Assembly: GCA_018399395.1 (NCBI GenBank)
Contig: JAGYOI010000054.1
Span: 1-7,513 of the forward strand
Source: Prolixibacteraceae bacterium
Lineage (GTDB): Bacteria; Bacteroidota; Bacteroidia; Bacteroidales; Prolixibacteraceae
Reading direction: 5' to 3'
Length of the DNA: 7,513 bases
Of the stretch, positions 1-5,661 are shown one piece after another; position 1 is the first letter of the stretch, and each line of letters starts with the position of its first letter. A program made the position numbers and the translations under genes. The notes beneath the pieces are model-generated. The model saw only the letters and a program-made list of their open reading frames with translations. It was not told the DNA's origin and made no database searches.

Positions 1-863
1 TCTTTGATGCGGCGTGAGCAATAGCCAAACCAGTCTTTGCCAAAGGGCACGTAAACCCGCATGTTGTGACCGGCTTCAACAATTTCGCTACGTAACGACG
101 GGGCCACACCATAAAGCATTTGGAATTCGTACATGTCTTTTGTTACCTCATAACGATTAATCAGCTCCATAGCTTCGTGCACCAAAAACGGGTCGTGCGT
201 GGCAATAGCTGAAAAAATCCCATTTTTCAGCATAAAGTCTAAATCTTCGAGGAAATGATGCCTCACCTGGTGAAAATCCTTATAGGCGATATATGAAGGT
301 TCTACATAAATACCCTTGCACAGCCTGAAATTTAGCGGTGCCTTTTCGGTATGCGCTTGCAGAAGCATATTCGATATGTCGTTGTAGGTCCGCTTCATGT
401 ATGCTTGCAGCACTAACCCTACATTCTCAGGGAATTCTTCTTTCAAGCGGAGATATAATTCAATTTCATCCGAAGTACATTGCGAGTCTTCCATATCGAT
501 ACGCACGAATTTACCTTTTAGAGTTGCATATACCAGCACATCGTGTATTAAGTGGAAACATTTTTCGCGATCGATAAGCAATCCAAAACTGGTCGGTTTC
601 AGTGAAAAACTGCAATCAACCTGTTCTTTGTCCAAATCGCGAATAATGTTGATATATTCGTGCTTGTTGGCTTCGGCTTCATGCATAGAATGAATGAACT
701 CCCCAAGTATATCAACCGTTGCTTTTATTCCCTCGTTGTTAAGTTGTTTAATAACCTTCAGTGAATCGTTTATTTGTTCACCTGCCACGTAACGTTTCGA
801 GAACATCCACACAAACTGCCTGGGCATATAGGGGAGCGTACCGGCTACAACTTTATTGATCAT
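1..863 (-). CDS. Proline dehydrogenase (monofunctional PRODH), C-terminus cut by the window edge
   Basis: Oxidises L-proline to pyrroline-5-carboxylate with FAD, the first step of proline catabolism; electrons pass to the quinone pool, so the enzyme is usually membrane-associated on the cytoplasmic side. My translation gives 287 complete codons from the ATG at 863-861 and is open to the left edge. Family landmarks of the (beta/alpha)8 barrel: SFSLKP with Lys89, RIDMED at 121-126, LQAY at 152-155, RLCKGIY at 180-186 (usually R-L-V-K-G-A-Y), ATHD at 221-224, FQMLYGV at 247-253, RVYVPFG at 269-275 and the substrate-binding Y-C-S-R-R at 281-285. It begins close to the barrel, as in the short Thermus/Bacillus type of about 300 residues, so perhaps 15-20 residues are missing. 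No PutA-type aldehyde dehydrogenase partner is visible. No Shine-Dalgarno and no convincing promoter was found upstream. Family identification is firm; the symbol is left blank because putA/fadM-type naming varies. Confidence 0.93.
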   Translation of the reverse strand, partial: MINKVVAGTLPYMPRQFVWMFSKRYVAGEQINDSLKVIKQLNNEGIKATVDILGEFIHSMHEAEANKHEYINIIRDLDKEQVDCSFSLKPTSFGLLIDREKCFHLIHDVLVYATLKGKFVRIDMEDSQCTSDEIELYLRLKEEFPENVGLVLQAYMKRTYNDISNMLLQAHTEKAPLNFRLCKGIYVEPSYIAYKDFHQVRHHFLEDLDFMLKNGIFSAIATHDPFLVHEAMELINRYEVTKDMYEFQMLYGVAPSLRSEIVEAGHNMRVYVPFGKDWFGYCSRRIK

Positions 864-940
864 GCTGCAAAACATTTATTTATTGATTTAACTGCTATTA
901 AAAATACGGTTTCAACGATATAGAATGAATGACCAATATC

Positions 941-966
941 AGTGCTGAACCATGACTTTTAGCACT
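941..966. repeat. Short inverted repeat in the divergent spacer
   Basis: AGTGCTGAA at 941-949 can pair with TTTAGCACT at 958-966: a 9-bp stem with one G-T wobble and an 8-base loop. The AGTGCT/AGCACT halves are perfect. It lies about 75 bp upstream of the proline dehydrogenase start and about 85 bp upstream of the ompH-like -7 box, so it could be an operator for either gene or a leader hairpin of the leftward transcript. No T-tract makes it a convincing terminator. A chance match of this size is possible. Confidence 0.3.
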
Positions 967-1023
967 TTATATGCAAATGATAGCATGAAAAAATCAAATG
1001 CAAAATAACCTTAAAATAGTTGG

Positions 1024-1059
1024 TTTTGCTTTCAATAATCATCAGAAAAAGTATCTTTG
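1024..1059 (+). promoter_or_regulatory. Putative Bacteroidota-type promoter of the ompH-like gene
   Basis: TATCTTTG at 1052-1059 is an exact match to the Bacteroidota primary sigma factor -7 box TAnnTTTG. A TTTTG at 1024-1028 is the candidate -33 element, but its 23-base spacing to the -7 box is a little longer than the usual 19-21; TTTC at 1030-1033 is better spaced but a poorer match. Transcription would begin around 1065, giving a leader of about 40 bases. Confidence 0.55.
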
Positions 1060-1104
1060 TTGCACTGACTAAATACACAACTTATTGAATAAAACAAAAC
1101 AAAG

Positions 1105-1707
1105 ATGAAGAGATTACCACTTATTATCAGTGTGATAGCCTTGGCGGGTGTAGTTGTATTGTTTGTAATGAACTTCACCGGAAACAAAAACGAAACTGCT
1201 TCTGAAGCAATAAAAAGTTCCGGCCCAAATAGTAAAGATGGATTAAAAATAGCTTACGTTCAAACCGATTCTGTTTTGGTTAATTATCAGTTAGCCATTG
1301 ACTTGAACGATGAATTTGTTGCAAAACAAACCCAATTTAACGAAGATTTTACCAAAAGGCGCAGTAATCTGGAAAAACAAGCGGTAGCGTTCCAGGAAAA
1401 ACTTCAGCGAGGTGGTTTCTTAACCGAAGAACGTGCCATGCAGGAACGAGACCGTATTTTAGGTGAAGAACAGGAAATTCAGCAACTCGACTATGAATTG
1501 TCGAACAAACTTTCTCAAATGGAGCGCGAAATCAATGTTCAAATTATCGACAGTATTGTGGGCTATGTTAAAGAATACAACAAGAAACACAATTACGACT
1601 ACATTTTCAGTAATAACGGAAATATTATTGTAGGCGCACAACAACACAATATTACAAAAGATATTGTTGAAGCACTGAACAACCGTTATGCTAAATCGAA
1701 TAAATAA
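1105..1707 (+). CDS. OmpH/Skp family periplasmic chaperone-like protein
   Basis: Skp/OmpH proteins are trimeric periplasmic chaperones whose coiled-coil arms hold unfolded outer-membrane proteins on the way to the Bam complex. The 200-residue product has a hydrophobic segment at residues 4-24, a polar linker to about 45, then the family's first beta strand IAYVQTDSVL (49-58), a long charged Gln/Glu/Lys-rich helical region of about residues 65-155, and a C-terminal part ending in a strand near YDYIFSNNGNIIVG. That order is the Skp fold. No clear Ala-X-Ala cleavage site follows the hydrophobic segment, so it may stay as a membrane anchor rather than be released like E. coli Skp. The ATG follows an A-rich leader with no Shine-Dalgarno, common in this phylum. 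It has its own promoter and terminator, so it appears monocistronic; no bamA neighbour is visible. Family assignment is strong; the client proteins are unknown. Confidence 0.88.
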   Translation: MKRLPLIISVIALAGVVVLFVMNFTGNKNETASEAIKSSGPNSKDGLKIAYVQTDSVLVNYQLAIDLNDEFVAKQTQFNEDFTKRRSNLEKQAVAFQEKLQRGGFLTEERAMQERDRILGEEQEIQQLDYELSNKLSQMEREINVQIIDSIVGYVKEYNKKHNYDYIFSNNGNIIVGAQQHNITKDIVEALNNRYAKSNK

Positions 1708-1729
1708 AGCATAATAAGATTGTAAATTG

Positions 1730-1766
1730 AAGCCGTGTATGTATTTTCGTACACGGCTTTTATTTG
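1730..1766 (+). terminator. Rho-independent terminator of the ompH-like gene
   Basis: AAGCCGTGTA at 1730-1739 pairs perfectly with TACACGGCTT at 1750-1759: a 10-bp stem with a 10-base loop, followed by TTATTTG. It begins 22 bp after the TAA of the ompH-like gene. This separates that gene from the glycosyltransferase gene downstream. Confidence 0.85.
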
Positions 1767-1773
1767 CACATTA

Positions 1774-1810
1774 GTCTATAACCTTTTGTCTAAAATCTAT
1801 TGTCTATTGT
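1774..1810 (+). repeat. Degenerate 7-bp tandem repeat leading into the glycosyltransferase start codon
   Basis: Read in steps of exactly seven bases the leader gives GTCTATA at 1774, ACCTTTT at 1781, GTCTAAA at 1788, ATCTATT at 1795 and GTCTATT at 1802; the next unit would begin at 1809 with GT and run into the ATG at 1811. Consensus is GTCTAWW, with the unit at 1781 the most decayed. Similar heptamer arrays in intergenic DNA occur in some Bacteroidota and cyanobacteria (general knowledge; not searched). It fills the place where a promoter and ribosome binding site for the next gene would lie. Confidence 0.7.
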
Positions 1811-3061
1811 ATGGGATTTGCCGACAATTATCTGAACAAACAAAACAAGGCTTTCTTTTTTGAGCCTGATTGTGCCGAAATTATTCCAGAAATGATTGTG
1901 GTAGTCCCTTGCTATAATGAACCTGAACTTACTTATACTTTAGAATCGCTCATTGCTTGCAAGAAGCCCGTGTGTAATGTTGAAGTAATGGTAGTTGTCA
2001 ATGATTCGGAAGGGGATGTTCCTGAGATTAAAAACCAGAACCTTTTAACCATTGATCAAATTGAAATAATTAAGCCCCAAACACCTGATTGGCTTCATAT
2101 TTCATCGGTTTATGCCACAAACCTGCCTGTAAAACATGCAGGGGCAGGCTGGGCACGAAAAATTGGTATGGATTGGGCCGTTTCGTTATTTAATCGGGTT
2201 AATAATTCCGATGGAATCATTCTCTCACTTGATGCCGATACCGTTGTAGCTGAAAATTACTTCGAAGCGGTTTATCATCATTTTTCAAACCACTCAAATC
2301 AGGTTGCAGCTACCCTTTATTTTGAACATCCATTTGAGGCTGTTGAGCATGGCGGTGCCGTAGTTCTCTACGAGCTGTACATGCGCTATTATAAACATGC
2401 GAAAGAATATACAGGTTTTCCAAATTCAATTTATACCGTTGGTTCTTGTTTTGCCGTTAAAGCATCAGCTTATGTTGCGCAAGGGGGCATGAACCGCCGC
2501 AAGGCAGGCGAGGATTTCTATTTTTTGCACAAGCTTATGCCCTTGGGAGTGGTAGGGGAGATTAACGAAACAACTGTCTACCCTTCATCCCGCATATCTA
2601 CACGCGTGCCTTTTGGTACCGGCCCCGCCCTAAAGCAGTTTGTTGAGGGTAACCGCGACCTTTATTATACCTACCCGCTCCTATTGTTTGATATATTACG
2701 TGAATTTTTCTTTAACGTAGAGTCGTTATATGAAATGACCATAACAAGTTCAGGTGAGTTGTCAGACAATAAGCTTCTTGCAGCTTTTTTTGAAGAATCA
2801 GGTTTTGTGGATCAACTGAACAATTTGAAGCAAAATTGCAGCAATGCAACAGTTTTCAAGAAACGCTTTTTTCATCTTTTCGATGCCTTTAAAATATTAA
2901 AATGGTTGAACTTTTGCCTTGCAAACGGTGTTGAAAAGACAGTACTTGAAGATGAGGCATTTGAACTGTTGAACCGAAAGGGCATAAAGGCAGGAGAAAA
3001 GGGAAATGCTAAAAATCTGTTAAACTTGTACCGTTCAACCGATAAGAACAATAAAAATTAA
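1811..3061 (+). CDS. Family 2-type glycosyltransferase, cytosolic, acceptor unknown
   Basis: Transfers a sugar from a nucleotide-sugar donor, probably to a lipid or surface glycan precursor on the inner face of the membrane. The 416-residue protein has a GT-A fold: VVVPCYNE (30-37) is the first strand and nucleotide-binding loop, WARKIGMDWA (114-123) the helix before the metal site, LDADT (140-144) the D-x-D metal/donor motif, and GEDFYFL (233-239) carries the E-D pair that usually includes the catalytic base. The C-terminal third (about 290-416) is helical, charged and unassigned. There are no membrane segments or signal peptide, unlike processive synthases. The ATG has no Shine-Dalgarno; it is preceded by the heptamer repeat, and the in-frame stop TAG at 1772-1774 limits any longer start. 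It lies outside any polysaccharide cluster visible here. The fold is secure; donor, acceptor and pathway cannot be read from the sequence. Confidence 0.85.
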   Translation: MGFADNYLNKQNKAFFFEPDCAEIIPEMIVVVPCYNEPELTYTLESLIACKKPVCNVEVMVVVNDSEGDVPEIKNQNLLTIDQIEIIKPQTPDWLHISSVYATNLPVKHAGAGWARKIGMDWAVSLFNRVNNSDGIILSLDADTVVAENYFEAVYHHFSNHSNQVAATLYFEHPFEAVEHGGAVVLYELYMRYYKHAKEYTGFPNSIYTVGSCFAVKASAYVAQGGMNRRKAGEDFYFLHKLMPLGVVGEINETTVYPSSRISTRVPFGTGPALKQFVEGNRDLYYTYPLLLFDILREFFFNVESLYEMTITSSGELSDNKLLAAFFEESGFVDQLNNLKQNCSNATVFKKRFFHLFDAFKILKWLNFCLANGVEKTVLEDEAFELLNRKGIKAGEKGNAKNLLNLYRSTDKNNKN

Positions 3062-3069
3062 TACCTTTG
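3062..3069 (+). promoter_or_regulatory. -7 promoter box for the small membrane protein gene
   Basis: TACCTTTG is an exact TAnnTTTG match, placed immediately after the final base of the glycosyltransferase stop codon. No good TTTG -33 element is seen 19-21 bases upstream, inside the end of the glycosyltransferase gene. If active, it starts transcription near 3076, giving a leader of only about 20 bases that still contains the ribosome binding site. Confidence 0.45.
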
Positions 3070-3081
3070 TGTCCTGTTTTA

Positions 3082-3090
3082 ACGGAGGAG
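3082..3090 (+). promoter_or_regulatory. Strong Shine-Dalgarno of the small membrane protein gene
   Basis: CGGAGGAGA includes GGAGG, 10 bases before the ATG at 3098. Strong anti-16S complementarity is not the rule in Bacteroidota, and no other start in this window has one. It fixes the start codon and suggests high translation. Confidence 0.65.
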
Positions 3091-3097
3091 ATTATTT

Positions 3098-3331
3098 ATG
3101 AATACAATATTGATTACACTTTTGGTAGTTGTTGCTTTGCTGGCCCTGGCATTTTTAGGGTTGGCCATACAAGTAATGTTTAAAAGCGACCATAAATTTC
3201 CGAATATGCATATTGGCGGAAACAAAAATATGTTGAGCCGCGGAATTACCTGTGCCCAAAGCTGGGATAAGATAGAGCAGAAAAACGCCAAAAAAATTCC
3301 TTTCGAGGGGCTGCACCTGAGCGATCAGTAG
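3098..3331 (+). CDS. Small single-pass membrane protein with a conserved-looking Cys tail, function unknown
   Basis: A 77-residue protein with one hydrophobic helix (about residues 4-28) and a soluble tail, of the kind annotated in Bacteroidota genomes as 'membrane or secreted protein'. The tail holds a dense motif region, FPNMHIGGNKNM (34-45) followed by RGITCAQSWDK (48-58), with one cysteine (Cys52) and one histidine (His38). Such a motif-rich tail resembles a selected family rather than a random ORF, and the strong Shine-Dalgarno and -7 box support expression. The gene follows the glycosyltransferase by 36 bp and overlaps the convergent propeller gene by 7 bp. Anchored small proteins with cysteine tails include the Na+-NQR maturation factor NqrM; because apbE is close by, a role in flavin or metal cofactor assembly is conceivable, but only one cysteine is present and I cannot show homology. 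Real gene: likely. Function: unknown. Confidence 0.75.
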   Translation: MNTILITLLVVVALLALAFLGLAIQVMFKSDHKFPNMHIGGNKNMLSRGITCAQSWDKIEQKNAKKIPFEGLHLSDQ

Positions 3332-4530
3332 TCAAAATACATGTTGTCGTTATCTGAATCGTCGAAGTAGTCATCTTCTGTTGGTGTAGTATTATCTGCC
3401 CCGCCTTCCTGTAATTTAATTTTCAGTATTACCGGGTTACGGTATTTGCGTATTTCATTGGGTAAATTGGCAAATGGTGCGGGTATAAAACTTGTGCCAC
3501 TGCTTAAAAGTCTTCTTATTTGGCGTGGCGACACTAAAAAGACAAGCTCATTATTTTCGGTGAGATACTGGGCCTTGTCGAAAGCCCCAATTGATGAATT
3601 CTCGGTATAAACATGCACAGCGCCGCTGTTTTTATTGTGCAGCACGTGAAACATTTCACGTTGTTGCATGTTCGAGAAATTCAGGAAGAAATAGGTGAAA
3701 GTTTCGTTTTCCAGCACCTTTTTCATGCTGTAATAGCCGGCCTGGTTAATATGGGTAAACGATTCTTCTGAGTGCATCATGTGGTAATCGCGTGGCAGGT
3801 TGTGGGCACCGAAATTGAACTCGTAAAGTTGTGATATTATATCGTTTTCAATGGCGTAAACGTTATGATTCAAAAGCTCCCAGAACAAGATGCGATCGGG
3901 CGTGGCAAAAAAAGCAAAACCTTCGGTGGGGGTACATTTTGATACCAAACGCAGTTCACGGCCAATAACCGAGCCCTGGGCATTTGTTTTGATTAGCCGG
4001 TACTGTGTTTCGCTGTTGTTCCAACCTGCATACACCCAATATTCACCTTTTTTGTTTCTTGCAAAATCTGAGGGGGTAACCTCCAGTTCAATTTTGCCAA
4101 GGTATTTCCCGTTATATGTAAACCGGTTAATGGTTGAATTTTCAAACCGGTATATTTCAATTTGTTTATCGTACGGATTGATGCTAAACCAAGCCGGGTT
4201 GTTGAGCTGTGGGCGGTTTTTATCCGTTTTTCCTTTGGGTATGCGTATGGTATCGGCCAGTTCGCCCCCACTGTTAAAGTGATAAACACATTGTGAGTTT
4301 TGGTTGTCGAGTATAAAATAATCTTCACCGTCAACTTTCATTTCCATGTCGGTTCGTACAAGTCCGTACTGCTCGTATTTCAGTGGTAAAATGCTTACTT
4401 CCTCAATCAATTCCGATTCAATAAAGCTATTGCCATAAGGCTGTGGAATATCAATCTGCACCTGGGCCTTAACCAGGCTGGTAAACATTACAATGAAGAA
4501 AAAGATGACAGCAACACGCATGGTTATCAT
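3325..4530 (-). CDS. Secreted six-bladed beta-propeller-like protein
   Basis: A 401-residue exported protein of the kind matched in Bacteroidota to the six-bladed beta-propeller/NHL-like family (BF2784-type); the family has no established enzyme activity and is usually taken as a binding protein. Residues 1-22 form a signal peptide with cleavage likely after VKA, just before Gln23. The body shows repeated strand-rich modules, each with an aromatic-G-x turn such as YFILDNQ, VYHFNSGG, INRFTYNGKYLG, YWVYAGW and HNVYAIEND, as expected of propeller blades. The last 20 residues are strongly acidic, Asp-rich with Tyr and Phe. There is no lipobox, so it is probably periplasmic or secreted. The start may be Met1 or Met4 (4521); neither has a Shine-Dalgarno. 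It lies 18 bp downstream of apbE on the same strand, so the two are probably cotranscribed. Blade count and ligand are inferred, not seen. Confidence 0.72.
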   Translation of the reverse strand: MITMRVAVIFFFIVMFTSLVKAQVQIDIPQPYGNSFIESELIEEVSILPLKYEQYGLVRTDMEMKVDGEDYFILDNQNSQCVYHFNSGGELADTIRIPKGKTDKNRPQLNNPAWFSINPYDKQIEIYRFENSTINRFTYNGKYLGKIELEVTPSDFARNKKGEYWVYAGWNNSETQYRLIKTNAQGSVIGRELRLVSKCTPTEGFAFFATPDRILFWELLNHNVYAIENDIISQLYEFNFGAHNLPRDYHMMHSEESFTHINQAGYYSMKKVLENETFTYFFLNFSNMQQREMFHVLHNKNSGAVHVYTENSSIGAFDKAQYLTENNELVFLVSPRQIRRLLSSGTSFIPAPFANLPNEIRKYRNPVILKIKLQEGGADNTTPTEDDYFDDSDNDNMYFDY

Positions 4531-4548
4531 TTTTTATTTTTTGTGAAT

Positions 4549-5550
4549 TTATTCATTTATTATCAAATCCTGAAATCCATCGGTCATAAATACCTGGTTT
4601 GTTCCAGTTTTATTAGCATATATTAAAAAGGTTTCAACATTGTCAAGTTCGCTTATCAATTTTTGTGCCGAATCGGTTCCTATTACCATGCATGCCGTTG
4701 CCAGTGCATCGGCAGTCATGCAATCATCGGCCACGATAGTAGCGCTTAGCAGATTGTGATTTACCGGGTAACCCGTTTTTGGATTGATGGTGTGGGCAAA
4801 TTTTTCCCCGTTTTCGATGTAAAAGTTGCGGTAGTTGCCCGAGGTAGCCATAGCTTTATTTTTTATCGAAGCGATGGCCTGTAATTCGCGGGCGTTTACG
4901 GGCTCGTTATCGTTGGGCTCGTTTATGCCAACCCGCCAGGTTGCCCCTGATGGATTTTGCCCGAATGCGGCCACCTCCCCGCCAATATCAACCAGACAGT
5001 TACTGCAGCCTTTTTTGCGCAAAAAATCAGCCACGATATCAACCGAATAGCCTTTGGCAATGGCACTAAAATCGAGCATCAGCCGCGGGTCTTCTTTTAT
5101 AATTTTCCCGTTTTCGAGATGCACTTTTGAATAACCGGTAAATGCTTTTATACTGTCAATTCGTTGTTGTGTTATATTTTCTTTCTTTTTGAAGCCGAAC
5201 CCCCATGCATTAACCATTGGGGCAACGGTAGCATCAAACGCGCCATTGGTAAGCGATGAAATTTCCTGTGCTTTATTGAATACGTTAAAGAAAAGCGTAT
5301 CGGGCTGAACAGGAATGTTCTGGTTGACTTTCGAAACAGTTGAATTGGGGTTGTACGTCGAAAATGAATTGTCCAACTGGTTTAGCAGGTCTTTAACTTC
5401 TGCATGTAGGTCTTCGCCATTGGGACTTTCGTATGTAAGTTGATAATACGTCCCAAATATCAGTCCGCTGTTTTTGATATATTGTGCTTGTTGGGTATCG
5501 CACGATTGAAAAAGAACAATGATGATCAAAAAACTCAAAAAATTCTTCAT
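4549..5550 (-). CDS. apbE: ApbE: FAD:protein FMN transferase lipoprotein
   Basis: Uses FAD and Mg2+ to attach FMN through a phosphoester bond to Ser/Thr of target proteins outside the cytoplasm, classically NqrB, NqrC and RnfG. The 333-residue length is typical. It opens with a lipoprotein signal ending LFQSC (Cys17), so it is tethered to a membrane. Family motifs appear in order: FGTYYQLTY (32-40), NGAFDATVAP (102-111), D-F-S-A-I-A-K-G-Y (160-168), the VDIGGE turn (187-192), ATSGNYR (235-241), HTINPKTGYP (253-262) and CMTADALATA (277-286), whose Thr and Asp help bind Mg2+. All key regions are present, so it should be active. The downstream propeller gene probably shares its transcript. A one-mismatch -7 box (TTACTTTG, minus strand, 5575-5568) lies 18 bp upstream, just past the preceding terminator. 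No flavinylation substrate gene is in the window. Confidence 0.95.
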   Translation of the reverse strand: MKNFLSFLIIIVLFQSCDTQQAQYIKNSGLIFGTYYQLTYESPNGEDLHAEVKDLLNQLDNSFSTYNPNSTVSKVNQNIPVQPDTLFFNVFNKAQEISSLTNGAFDATVAPMVNAWGFGFKKKENITQQRIDSIKAFTGYSKVHLENGKIIKEDPRLMLDFSAIAKGYSVDIVADFLRKKGCSNCLVDIGGEVAAFGQNPSGATWRVGINEPNDNEPVNARELQAIASIKNKAMATSGNYRNFYIENGEKFAHTINPKTGYPVNHNLLSATIVADDCMTADALATACMVIGTDSAQKLISELDNVETFLIYANKTGTNQVFMTDGFQDLIINE

Positions 5551-5581
5551 ATTATATCAATTAAGATCAAAGTAAGGTAAT

Positions 5582-5626
5582 AAAAAAACCAACTGTAAAA
5601 TTATAAAAATAATTACAGTTGGTTTT
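5582..5626 (-). terminator. Rho-independent terminator after the solute-binding protein gene
   Basis: AAAACCAACTGTAA at 5585-5598 is perfectly complementary to TTACAGTTGGTTTT at 5613-5626: a 14-bp stem with a 14-base A/T loop. Read leftwards, the stem ends in a run of seven T residues (plus-strand A run 5582-5588), as expected for termination of the minus-strand gene whose stop codon is about 35 bp before it. It separates that unit from apbE. Confidence 0.88.
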
Positions 5627-5661
5627 AAAAATCGTTATCGTTTGCAGGTTGTGATAAAACC

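Larger units (their letters stand above)
864..1104. other. Divergent intergenic spacer between proline dehydrogenase and ompH-like gene
   Basis: This 241-bp AT-rich spacer must hold the promoters of both flanking genes. For the rightward gene a TAnnTTTG box is visible at 1052-1059. For the leftward gene I searched the minus strand for the same box and found only poor partial matches. The spacer also holds an inverted repeat at 941-966. I see no open reading frame, RNA gene or recognisable riboswitch here. Confidence 0.6.

Noticed and set aside
338..693. Two overlapping plus-strand open frames of 79 and 98 codons
   Set aside because: They lie wholly antisense to proline dehydrogenase, whose motifs are unmistakable on the minus strand; the plus-strand translations are Ser/Cys-rich and show no domain pattern.
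1018..1027. The 10-mer AGTTGGTTTT shared between the ompH-like promoter region and the terminator arm at 5617-5626
   Set aside because: A single short AT-rich match with no flanking similarity; expected by chance and explained by the terminator stem in one case.
3890..4334. Open frames of 130 codons (plus) and 113 codons (minus, other frame) inside the propeller gene
   Set aside because: Both are shadows of the 401-codon propeller gene, which has a signal peptide and operon context; the shadow products have no such features.
4936..4950. S-G-A-T sequence in ApbE (residues 201-204) resembling a flavinylation motif, suggesting self-modification
   Set aside because: It lies in the variable loop before the conserved W-R-V-G-I strand of ApbE itself and lacks the usual Ser/Thr after the motif; other ApbE proteins do not conserve it, as far as I recall.
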